Part shown: piece by piece, positions 7,340 to 14,560 of the stretch | Layout of the letters: each line of letters begins with the position of its first letter | Numbering within the stretch: position 1 is the stretch's first letter | Program-made: the position numbers and the translations under genes | The notes under the pieces: model-generated | Database searches by the model: none | What the model was told of the DNA's origin: nothing | The model's input: the letters and a program-made list of their open reading frames with translations, nothing else | Source of the DNA: JAIOTH01 sp964486685 | GTDB taxonomy: Bacteria > Patescibacteriota > Patescibacteriia > UBA1558 > S5-K13 | Assembly: GCA_964486685.1 (NCBI GenBank) | Contig: CAZAOE010000014.1 | Span: 1 to 28,680 of the forward strand | Length of the DNA: 28,680 bases | Direction: 5' to 3'

Positions 7340-8488
7340 CTACTCTATCCCTCTTAAGGCCAAACCTATGGCCACTGAAAATCTAGGACCAATTTCATCT
7401 AAAACTGGTTTTAATTCCATAGGATATTTAATTTTATGCCAAGCATCTCCTATATAAACTGGGCTGTTTAATGTTTGGCTTAAATAATCAATTAAATTAG
7501 GCAAATATGCTGAACCACCAGATAAAATTACTTTATCAATATTTCCTCGACTCTGTCTTTTATATAAATCAAAAACATATTTAATCTCATTAACCATGGG
7601 TGATAATGTTTCTTCAATGGTCTTGGGAATATTAGTGGTTCCTCCTTTAATACTACTTAATCCAAAGTCCTGTTTAAATTGTTCTGCTCTCTCAAAACTA
7701 ATATTTAAACTCTTGGCAATGCTTTTAGTCATAGAATTTCCTCCTACTTCTATACTTCTATTTAAAACTGGCAAATTATTTTCTATGACACAAACATCTG
7801 TAGTTACTGAACCAATATCAACTATCATAGCACAGGCTCCATCATCACTCATTAAAGACCTAGCCATAGCAAAGGACTCTACTTCCAAACTAAATAAATT
7901 TAAACCCACTTCTTTAAAAATATCTAAATAAATATTAACTAAATTCTGTGGAGCAGCAGTTAATAAAATCCTATTAAAGTTTGATTTGGTCTTAATAATA
8001 TCACCCCGATTAGAAACATTTAATGCTCCGCCATTAATTACATCCTTTTTGTCTTTGTTAATAGGCCGAACATTTTTTCCATCTTGAATAATTTTCCAAT
8101 CCAAAATCATATCCTCAATTGGAGAAGGAATAAATTTTTTGGCCTCCCACTTAACCGCTGAATCTAAATCATTTTTTGCCATGGCTGGCAAACTAATTAC
8201 TGAACTAAAAACTGAAAAGGTTGGCAAAGCCGCTGAACAGGTCTTAGTAGAAATCCGCGACTTTTCTATTAATTTTTTTAAAGAGTCCTTAATATTTTTA
8301 ATTGTTTGCGGGGTCTTATTTCTTATTAAATCCGCCTCTAGCTCTACCATACCATAAGTAATTAACTTACCTTTATTTTTTTCATTTGTTAATTGCACAA
8401 TTTTAATACTAGAGGTTCCAATATCAACCCCTAAAAAATCTTCTTGTTTTTTATTAAATAAACCCATAATATCAATTTTCAATTTCAA
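7340..8488 (-). CDS. pilM: Type IV pilus assembly protein PilM (actin-like ATPase fold)
   Basis: PilM is the cytoplasmic actin-like protein that binds the N-terminal tail of PilN. The protein has the phosphate-1 loop FLGVDIGTSSIKIVQL (about 18-33), the SHS2-like insertion following CSAALPTFSVF, the second phosphate loop MIVDIGSVTTDVCVI and the adenosine motif VILSGGSAYLPNL near the C-terminus. The frame opens at 8488. The ATG at 8467 (MGLFNKKQEDFLGVDIG) is the better start, because the extra seven codons come from the low-complexity AATTGAAAATTG spacer sequence found between many genes here. It is the first gene of the pil operon. A -10-like TATACT lies upstream near 8533, without a convincing -35. 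Identification is secure. Confidence 0.95.
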   Translation of the reverse strand: MKLKIDIMGLFNKKQEDFLGVDIGTSSIKIVQLTNEKNKGKLITYGMVELEADLIRNKTPQTIKNIKDSLKKLIEKSRISTKTCSAALPTFSVFSSVISLPAMAKNDLDSAVKWEAKKFIPSPIEDMILDWKIIQDGKNVRPINKDKKDVINGGALNVSNRGDIIKTKSNFNRILLTAAPQNLVNIYLDIFKEVGLNLFSLEVESFAMARSLMSDDGACAMIVDIGSVTTDVCVIENNLPVLNRSIEVGGNSMTKSIAKSLNISFERAEQFKQDFGLSSIKGGTTNIPKTIEETLSPMVNEIKYVFDLYKRQSRGNIDKVILSGGSAYLPNLIDYLSQTLNSPVYIGDAWHKIKYPMELKPVLDEIGPRFSVAIGLALRGIE

Positions 8489-8589
8489 ATTTTCAATTTT
8501 AAATGAAAGGAAATATTTTGTTAATGGTTAATAGTATAATAGGACAACTGTTTTTGCTGTTAATCAATTAAACAATTAATCAATTGACC

Positions 8590-8700
8590 TACTTGTCCTC
8601 CGACCTGTCCCCCGAAGCGGATGCGCAGGGGGAAGCTCGACTTGTCCTCCGAAGCTCGAAGAGCGAAGGAGGAAGAGCGGAGGGGGAAGAGCGAAGGTAG
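8590..8700. repeat. GC-rich intergenic repeat (CTCGACTTGTCCTCCGAAGC family)
   Basis: This block is far richer in GC than its surroundings and is built from ACTTGTCCTCCGA (twice), GAAGCTCGAAGAGCGAAGGA and AGAGCGGAGGGGGAAGAGCG. The same sequence recurs in reverse orientation at about 17512-17571. It separates the pil operon from the LamG protein gene. I take it for a dispersed non-coding repeat; no open frame in it looks real. Confidence 0.75.
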
Positions 8701-8709
8701 ATTAAACTA

Positions 8710-11700
8710 TTAATATGGTGCAATCTGGTCCCAACGCGGAAAGGTCTTTAAAACATCTCCCAAACCCGGTGGAGGATTAATCACATTCCGACCGTCATAA
8801 ATTATTAATTCCGCTGCCTCCCTTTCATTACTCCACAAACTACGAAAAGTTCTTTGTAAATTAAAATTTTTAGCTATAAATTGTCCGGAAACTATTAATC
8901 TATAATCATCACAAACACTGGCCTCATCTTCATAACAAGTATAAATTGTTCCACAATGTTCAGTTGGTCCTCTAAAGTCCGAACCGCAATCTACACCATC
9001 TTCACCTAAAACTATAAAAGTCCCCGCTAAATATTCTACCTCACTACTAATTTTTAAATCTCCCTTAATAATCCAAGCTACTGAGGCCAATTGTACACTT
9101 TCTCCGCTAATAGAGGTGCTATTATTATAAATTATATTACCATTTATGGTTAAATCTCCATCAATAATAATAGTGCCTGAACCATTAGCACAATTTTCAA
9201 AAACATAGGCATTTTCTGCACCACCAGCAGCATTTTCCAAAACAGTGTCTCCAGAAAAATAATAAACTCTACCATTTAAATAAGCGCTGGCACTTTCTAT
9301 CCCCCGCAAAGGTAAATTATTTTCCCTTATTCCATATAAACCATCTAATAAACCCTGATAATCTAAATTACCTAAAACATTTCCATAATCATTATCTAAT
9401 TTAGGAAACTTATAATTAAAAAATTTTCCAGTATCTACTGAAGCCACCCAATCTTCTGAACTAACCCAATTAGTTACATGTCCATCGGCCTGAATCATAT
9501 AAGTAGCATTAAAATAACCAGCTGGCGGAGCAACCGTATAATCAGAACCAATATTGCCTTGACTATAAATATTTCCATAACGAGTAGACAAATATGAACG
9601 ATATAAGCCAGCTCCATAATTAGGAGAAAATTTTACCCAGCCCAGTCCCCTTTTATTTCCAAATTCATCTTCTGTAAATCCACTCCAAGCATAGCCCTTA
9701 ATATTAGCCGCATTAGAATCAAAGACCAGACCATATTTTCGGCAACTGGCACATTGTTCACAAATTATTTCTCCTTCATCAAAATCATTATCTTTATCTT
9801 CAATGTCAAATCCGCACTGCTCACATTGATAACAAATATTATTAGTAATTGGTTCTTCTACATTTTGTTTTAAGCAAGCCGAACATGATTTTTTTTCAGG
9901 ATGCTTATAACTAAATTGAATTTCGTCTTCATTTAATAATATTCCATTATAAAAACGAGTATGGTCCATTTGACCTTTAAAATAAATATTTCCCCCGCAA
10001 GTATCACAATTACTAAAACCTAAAGATTTTAATTCCTGGGTTTTATTAATACTGGAAAATTCAGGATCATCATAAAAATCAAAATTATCTTCACCAATAT
10101 AAACTGCATCGCGATAAAATTTTACATTAGCATTGTTTCTGACTACCGCATAATAATGCCAAGCTCCATCCCATAAAAAAGCATTATTTATTTCCAGGTT
10201 TATCGGCTCTTCAATTTGCCAGAAAAAATTATCATGCCCTGCTCCGGAAGTAAAAATCCCTTCATCTACACTGCCGTTGCCCAGCATAAAAATCGCATTA
10301 TTATCTTCATCGTCCTTGCTCTCGGCTTTGGCCCACCAAGTAAAACTAGAAATTGTTGATAAAGGAATACTACCCACATCAACATAATCATCTTCTCCAT
10401 CAAAGTCCAAGCAATTTCCCAAATAACCATCTTCATCCCAATAAACACCACTAAAATTAATTAAATAACCGTGTTGATCTTCTCCTGAATAATCAGTTAA
10501 AATATCTCCGCTGGATTCATTAAATTTCCAATAACCCCTTAAACCAGCTTCTTCGTCTCTAACAATACAACTAACACAATCTAAATAATCATCATATTGA
10601 TTAGAAATAATGTCTGGACCTTGTAATCTAATCCAGCCCGTATTTACTTCTTCGGGTATAGCTGATTGGTCTAAACTAATGGCCTTAGCCCAGCCAGTAA
10701 TCATATGCGGATAAATATCATTAGCTTGCTCTGGGACCCAATGTAGCATAGCTGATGCTGTGCCCTCTGGAGGAGAATTATAACCTTCACAAGTAGTACC
10801 AAAACATATCCAGCCAATATTATTAGACCAGGTCCAACCATTAATTTCTCCTGTTTCCTCTGTTATATCTAAAAGATAATTAGAATTATGATACATATTA
10901 TGTGTGATTTGTTCTGAATTTAAAACTTCTTCAAAAATCCGAATCTCATCTAATTCCCCTTGCCAATAATTTAATACACCATCTACCCGCCCTATTGTAT
11001 CAAAATTTCCAGTATTGCCATTATTGGAAAAAACATCGTCACTAATGTAATTTCCGTCACGATAAAATTGTACACTGGTGTTATTTCTCACTACTGCATA
11101 ATAATGCCAATCATCATCCCAAACAAAAGCATTGGCTATATCTACCTTGGTATTATTTCCTAAATCCCAAGTAAATTGATTATAATTTCCGCTAGTATTA
11201 GAAATCCCTCCGTTTCCAATATTAAATAATCCTTGAATTTCGGTTTTATTGTCTACTTTGGCCCACCAAGTAATAGTTAATTGCTTGCCTAGGTTTCCCA
11301 TGGCTACCTCAATATAATTATTTGTGCCATTAAAATATAAAGAATTATTAAAATTAGAATCTCGAGTTGCTAATCCACTCGCTTCGTTTTTACCACCGTT
11401 TCTTAAATTAGAAATATTAAAATTATTTAAAGTACAAAGATTTTCATCTTCAGAATTATCTCTGACTGTAGCGGGTACACTTCCTAAATCAATATCATCA
11501 CCATCAAAACCAATGTCTAATGCTGTAGCAACATCTATTCCACACCAATCCTCATAATCATCAGCATACATATTATTACAGGACTCAGAAATCCAGCCCC
11601 AGCCATAGAAAAAATTGCCATCTTTATAAGCGTTCCAAGCCCAGCCCCCCAAATTTTCCCCAGCAAAAATTACTTTTTTGCTATGCAAAAAAAATAAAGA

Positions 11701-11763
11701 GGAAATAATTAATCCAAATATTATAAGCAATAGTCCTAAAAATTTATTTTTAAACAAAAACAT
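8710..11763 (-). CDS. Large secreted surface protein with two LamG-like (concanavalin-fold) domains
   Basis: This 1017-residue exported protein has a signal peptide or N-terminal anchor at about 1-33 (hydrophobic GLLLIIFGLIISSLFFL). Two related LamG-like domains follow (about 130-290 and 408-630). They share WWAK, NAF(V/L)WD..WHYYAVVRNN and (V/F)(Q/K)FYRD, so one arose from the other by duplication. Between them is GWTWSNNIGWICFG, echoed at GYAWSGF near 700; such motifs recur in secreted proteins of this bacterial group. After the second domain comes a run of CxxC pairs (about 633-685: CSAC, CYQC-CGF, CEQC-CRK) that could bind metal or form disulfides. The C-terminal third looks like repeated beta-strand sequence and ends in PRWDQIAPY. 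Laminin-G folds usually bind glycans or proteins, so a host- or cell-surface adhesin is possible but unproven. Its promoter was not identified. Confidence 0.8.
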   Translation of the reverse strand: MFLFKNKFLGLLLIIFGLIISSLFFLHSKKVIFAGENLGGWAWNAYKDGNFFYGWGWISESCNNMYADDYEDWCGIDVATALDIGFDGDDIDLGSVPATVRDNSEDENLCTLNNFNISNLRNGGKNEASGLATRDSNFNNSLYFNGTNNYIEVAMGNLGKQLTITWWAKVDNKTEIQGLFNIGNGGISNTSGNYNQFTWDLGNNTKVDIANAFVWDDDWHYYAVVRNNTSVQFYRDGNYISDDVFSNNGNTGNFDTIGRVDGVLNYWQGELDEIRIFEEVLNSEQITHNMYHNSNYLLDITEETGEINGWTWSNNIGWICFGTTCEGYNSPPEGTASAMLHWVPEQANDIYPHMITGWAKAISLDQSAIPEEVNTGWIRLQGPDIISNQYDDYLDCVSCIVRDEEAGLRGYWKFNESSGDILTDYSGEDQHGYLINFSGVYWDEDGYLGNCLDFDGEDDYVDVGSIPLSTISSFTWWAKAESKDDEDNNAIFMLGNGSVDEGIFTSGAGHDNFFWQIEEPINLEINNAFLWDGAWHYYAVVRNNANVKFYRDAVYIGEDNFDFYDDPEFSSINKTQELKSLGFSNCDTCGGNIYFKGQMDHTRFYNGILLNEDEIQFSYKHPEKKSCSACLKQNVEEPITNNICYQCEQCGFDIEDKDNDFDEGEIICEQCASCRKYGLVFDSNAANIKGYAWSGFTEDEFGNKRGLGWVKFSPNYGAGLYRSYLSTRYGNIYSQGNIGSDYTVAPPAGYFNATYMIQADGHVTNWVSSEDWVASVDTGKFFNYKFPKLDNDYGNVLGNLDYQGLLDGLYGIRENNLPLRGIESASAYLNGRVYYFSGDTVLENAAGGAENAYVFENCANGSGTIIIDGDLTINGNIIYNNSTSISGESVQLASVAWIIKGDLKISSEVEYLAGTFIVLGEDGVDCGSDFRGPTEHCGTIYTCYEDEASVCDDYRLIVSGQFIAKNFNLQRTFRSLWSNEREAAELIIYDGRNVINPPPGLGDVLKTFPRWDQIAPY

Positions 11764-11809
11764 TGATAATTATTTTATCTACATCTTAATATTTTTTTAA
11801 AACTTATTT

Positions 11810-12697
11810 TTATTCACAAAGTTTTTCAATATCATTCCATTCTCCTTTTTCACAAATACATTCTTTGCCAGTCCACTCACCGCCGCCTTCTTTGCATTCT
11901 TCAGCTGACTGATCATCTGGAGTAATGCCTCCACTAATTGCATCTTCAGCATCATAAATAACTTCATCACTAATTATATTATAATCAATAACAAAATCAT
12001 AATAATTTTGTCTTTCTGCTTCTAACAAATCTATAGCTGTAGAATATTCTTTTAATTCCATTTCATCTATAACTTTTGTAAAAATATAACTTATTGAATA
12101 TTCCATACTTGTAGCTAAGTAATTCAGCTCGACTTTACTTTCAGCTAAAGATGTAAGTATTGAATCTGGGTCTGAAACTTCATTTTCAGGATTTCTAACA
12201 AAACTTTCCGTACTATTTATTAATGTGAAGACAGATTCAAGCTCTTGAGCCAAAGTATTAAATTTTCTAATACGATAAATCGCCTTTCTTAAAAATCTAT
12301 AATCACCAAGAATTTGTGTAAATAAACCAGATGCGTCTTGATTTTCATATATAGAATCCGTAAAATCATTCACAAAATCATTATATATAACAATTTTGTC
12401 TAATAAGATATCTTTATAAACATCGCCAATTTTGTCTAAATTAGGCAAAACAGTAGTAGTTTGAACATCAAAAACCTCAACTATCTTATCAGCACTCCTG
12501 GTATATCTTTCTAATATATCTGTTGTTCCAATTTCTGATGGATGATCTGAACCTTCTTCAACAGCAAAAATAGAAAGTGGATTAAAAACCGAAAACGCAA
12601 ATAATACTATTAATAAAAATATTTTTTTTATCCCATTAGATAAATTTCTTTTGTACTTCATCCCGTTAGATAAATTTCTTTTTAATTTGTTTTTCAT
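11810..12697 (-). CDS. Exported helical protein with Cys-rich tail, unknown function
   Basis: The 295 residues open with a basic region and a hydrophobic export segment (about 25-44, IFLLIVLFAFSVFNPLSIFA), followed by a mostly helical body without recognisable domains. The C-terminal tail has four Cys in a CKEGGGEWTGKECIC...C pattern resembling small extracellular Cys modules. The N-terminus contains an in-frame duplication: KRNLSNGMKY and KRNLSNGIKK are 10-residue copies encoded by 30-base direct repeats at 12631-12690, and each includes an arm of the TCTAACGGGATGAA repeat. The second ATG (residue 13, at 12661) lies in that arm and is a possible alternative start. It lies downstream of the small membrane protein gene at 12852 and upstream of the LamG gene, so the three may be co-expressed. 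I do not recognise the family. Confidence 0.72.
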   Translation of the reverse strand: MKNKLKRNLSNGMKYKRNLSNGIKKIFLLIVLFAFSVFNPLSIFAVEEGSDHPSEIGTTDILERYTRSADKIVEVFDVQTTTVLPNLDKIGDVYKDILLDKIVIYNDFVNDFTDSIYENQDASGLFTQILGDYRFLRKAIYRIRKFNTLAQELESVFTLINSTESFVRNPENEVSDPDSILTSLAESKVELNYLATSMEYSISYIFTKVIDEMELKEYSTAIDLLEAERQNYYDFVIDYNIISDEVIYDAEDAISGGITPDDQSAEECKEGGGEWTGKECICEKGEWNDIEKLCE

Positions 12698-12730
12698 ATA
12701 ATTTATATTATTTATTATTTTAATATCTTA

Positions 12731-12764
12731 TTCCCGCAAGATTATTAAAATGTCTAACGGGATT
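12731..12764. repeat. Hairpin repeat, CCCGTTAGA/TCTAACGGG family
   Basis: TTCCCGCAAGA (12731-12741) and TCTAACGGGATT (12753-12764) form an imperfect stem around an 11-base loop. The unit lies 35-70 bases upstream of the 295-residue protein gene and belongs to the same family as the array at 5055-5152. Confidence 0.7.
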
Positions 12765-12851
12765 CATATATTTTCCCTTTCCAAATTCAAGTTTAAATTC
12801 TTGAATAAAGAATTAAATTATTAAAATTATATTATTTATAATAATAAATAA

Positions 12852-13190
12852 TTATTCCTCATCTTCCTCACCCAAATTTTCTTTTTGACTTTTAATTTTG
12901 TCTATTAAGCCCTGTATATCCTGCTTGCTTGGATTTTCTATAACATTGTCTTTATTAATATTAAGTGGCTCTGTTTGTTCATTAATATATTCTTTTTCTG
13001 GACCTTGTTTAACGCCCTTGAAAATAAAAAGGCATAAACTAAAAATTATCAGCACCACCAGGATAACTAAAGCAATAATTACCATAATTTTGTCTACTCC
13101 TTTTTTATTTTGAGAAGTTTGTTGTTTTTCTTCTTCCATAATTTTTTCTTCCAACCCGTTTGATGTTTTTTCTTTTATTTCTTTATCCAT
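12852..13190 (-). CDS. Small single-pass membrane protein, unknown function
   Basis: This 112-residue protein has a charged N-terminal part (about 1-33), one strong transmembrane helix (about 35-56, IMVIIALVILVVLIIFSLCLFIF) and a hydrophilic, acidic C-terminus ending in EEDEE. No catalytic motif is visible. The segment TSNGLEEK near residues 9-16 is encoded by TCAAACGGGTTGGAA, which resembles the repeat arm found at the heads of other genes here, so the extreme N-terminus may be repeat-derived. Some 150 bases separate its end from the 295-residue exported protein. It could be a membrane partner of that protein, which is a guess from position only. Confidence 0.6.
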   Translation of the reverse strand: MDKEIKEKTSNGLEEKIMEEEKQQTSQNKKGVDKIMVIIALVILVVLIIFSLCLFIFKGVKQGPEKEYINEQTEPLNINKDNVIENPSKQDIQGLIDKIKSQKENLGEEDEE

Positions 13191-13224
13191 GTGATTATTG
13201 TATTATTTATGAAACTATTTTATA

Positions 13225-13260
13225 TTCCCCATAAAATTACTAAACATCTTACGGGTTCCA
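13225..13260. repeat. Degenerate hairpin repeat upstream of the small membrane protein gene
   Basis: TTCCCCATAAAATTAC (13225 on) faces CATCTTACGGGTTCCA (13245-13260), giving a weak inverted repeat that keeps the ACGGG core of the family seen at 5055-5152. It is more diverged than the other copies. Confidence 0.45.
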
Positions 13261-13343
13261 TATAATCTATGATAGTTAATAATTAAAATTTATTTTAAAT
13301 TTATTATATTATTTATTTATAAAAAATCTATCCTCAAATTACG

Positions 13344-13660
13344 CTATACTATCTTAACTCCTGTTTTCTTAATTTCATATACTATATGGATCAAACTTAT
13401 TTTTAAAATCCTCTATAGTAAAACCATGTGGTTCTATTCTTAAATCTACCTCTAAACTTAAATGTGACAATAATATTTCATTTTTCCACCAATTTCTTTT
13501 CAATTTATCTGAAATAACTGCTATATCAATATCACTCCACTTATTAGCCCTGCCTTGAGCATATGAACCAAAAAGATAAATTGCAAAAAAAGGAATACCC
13601 TTCTATTTTCAAGTTATCTGCATATTCTTTTGCTATATTTTTTACTTGAGCCCTTGACAT
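13344..13660 (-). pseudogene. Frameshifted MNT-type nucleotidyltransferase
   Basis: Reading the minus strand from the ATG at 13660 gives MSRAQVKNIAKEYADNLKIE. After one extra base near 13598-13602 the frame shifts and continues as IPFFAIYLFGSYAQGRANKW and SDIDIAVISD. This is the GSxxxGxxxxxSDxD signature of MNT-like nucleotidyltransferases. The new frame runs on through LSLEVDLRIEPHGFTIEDFK and meets a TGA at 13375. A second one-base shift near 13382 restores a typical tail, VYEIKKTGVKIV, ending at a TAG at 13344. Two independent single-base insertions make real decay more likely than one sequencing slip. Intact members are DNA polymerase beta-like proteins often paired with a HEPN protein as antitoxins; no HEPN partner is visible. 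Missing from simple open-frame prediction. Confidence 0.8.
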
Positions 13661-13697
13661 AATTTTCTATATAATTCAACAATTTTTATTTGGTTAC

Positions 13698-13738
13698 ATA
13701 GTCCCCAAGTCTGGTTGCTTGAAAGACTATCCCTTGGG
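13698..13738 (-). ncRNA. Possible H-type RNA pseudoknot just downstream of the retropepsin gene
   Basis: On the minus strand the order is CCCAAG (13738-13733), ATAGTC (13730-13725), CTTGGG (13709-13704), GACTAT (13703-13698). The first pairs with the third and the second with the fourth, giving two interleaved 6-bp stems with a 15-base connecting stretch. It begins directly after the TAG of the aspartic protease gene. It matches no riboswitch or ribozyme family that I recognise. It may be a 3' end structure or chance; both stems are GC-richer than the surroundings. Confidence 0.35.
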
Positions 13739-14125
13739 CTAATTTTTAAGAACCAGCTTTTTCTTTTTTTCTGAAAAAGTAATCAAAAACGGCAAGAAAA
13801 AATTATCTCTACCCAAAAGATTAAATGATATTGTCAATTCTTCAGAAAAAATGATTTTACATCTAAATTTTTCTCCATCTACTTCCATTTGGAGTATATG
13901 TAAATAACCTAAAATTCTTCCGCCCAAACCAGTAAGATAAATCCGTTTTCCTTTCTCTAAAGAAATGCCTAAATAGTCAGCAATCTCTGAACGAAAAACA
14001 GAAAAAGAAGCACCTGAATCCACTAAAGCATTAACTCTTATTTCTCTGCCACGATTCTTCAATCCTACTTGAATAATCGGAAAATATTGATTACCTTTTT
14101 TAAGGTAAAAAAATGTTTTTCTCAT
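13739..14125 (-). CDS. Retropepsin-like aspartic protease (clan AA)
   Basis: This 128-residue single-domain protein has the retroviral-type aspartic protease pattern: the catalytic motif ALVDSGAS with D36-S37-G38, a flap-like region around residues 60-75 (IYLTGLGGRILGYL), and the late hydrophobic-hydrophobic-Gly motif NLLGRDNF (102-109). The length fits a monomer that must dimerise to be active, as in retropepsins. There is no signal peptide or membrane segment, so it probably acts in the cytoplasm. Its start overlaps the stop of the DUF5678-like gene by four bases (ATGA), indicating translational coupling. A paired role is likely, but the substrate is unknown. The fold call is confident; actual protease activity is inferred from the DSG triad. 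Confidence 0.85.
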   Translation of the reverse strand: MRKTFFYLKKGNQYFPIIQVGLKNRGREIRVNALVDSGASFSVFRSEIADYLGISLEKGKRIYLTGLGGRILGYLHILQMEVDGEKFRCKIIFSEELTISFNLLGRDNFFLPFLITFSEKKKKLVLKN

Positions 14126-14337
14126 AACAATACTAATATATAAGGTCCTTCACCTTCTCTTGGAACCAAAAAGACAGAAACCTTTTTTTCTACTCCTCTC
14201 TTCTTTGCTTCGGCCATTAAATCCTTAAGACTTTCGTCAGCAGTAATAACTTTTCCATCTATAAAAGCAACCCACTCTCCTGCATATCTATCAAGGGAAA
14301 TAACTTTTCGCTTTGATTTTAACAATCTTTTAGCCAT
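14122..14337 (-). CDS. DUF5678-like small protein
   Basis: The 71 residues match the DUF5678 pattern: YAGEWVAFIDGKVITADESL (about 18-37), then a helix DLMAEAKKRGVEKK and a closing strand with VFLVPREGEGPYIL. The fold is a small alpha/beta domain of unknown function. It overlaps the downstream retropepsin by four bases, and I recall the two families being neighbours in other genomes, which fits a shared function. It could be a binding partner, inhibitor or substrate-recruiting subunit of the protease. No DNA-binding or catalytic residues are visible. The ATG follows an A/T-rich leader without a Shine-Dalgarno sequence. Confidence 0.75.
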   Translation of the reverse strand: MAKRLLKSKRKVISLDRYAGEWVAFIDGKVITADESLKDLMAEAKKRGVEKKVSVFLVPREGEGPYILVLL

Positions 14338-14426
14338 ATATTTTTAGTCTAACTAATTTAATTATTTTAATCAAATCGCAGTAAATCTTCATAAACAATT
14401 GTTCTCAGAAAGAGATTTTTTTCATT

Positions 14427-14529
14427 TTATAATATCTTAATGCCAATTTTTTTAATCTCATATATCATTGGATAGCATCTTTTTTAAAATTGGAATTATT
14501 TTCTTTTGTATTACCTTAATATCTGTCAC
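14427..14529 (-). pseudogene. Internally deleted remnant of a second nucleotidyltransferase
   Basis: On the minus strand, from a GTG at 14529, the frame reads TDIKVIQKKIIPILKK, which is typical of the first helix of MNT-type nucleotidyltransferases. After a frame change it jumps directly to IYEIKKIGIKIL and a TAA at 14427, matching the C-terminal tail of the pseudogene at 13344-13660. The central catalytic part is missing. It is best read as a deletion remnant. Bases 14338-14426 hold no convincing gene. Confidence 0.5.
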
Positions 14530-14560
14530 AAATTTCTTATATTAATAATTTAAGTGATTA

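Noticed and set aside
7596..7931. Plus-strand 111-codon frame opposite pilM
   Set aside because: Antisense shadow of a well-supported gene.
13739..13741. Stop codon followed by a pseudoknot, suggesting retroviral-type readthrough
   Set aside because: The frame after TAG meets another TAG after three codons, so readthrough would add nothing.
13739..14337. DUF5678-retropepsin pair called as a toxin-antitoxin system
   Set aside because: Overlap alone is not enough; no known toxin fold or DNA-binding antitoxin domain is visible.
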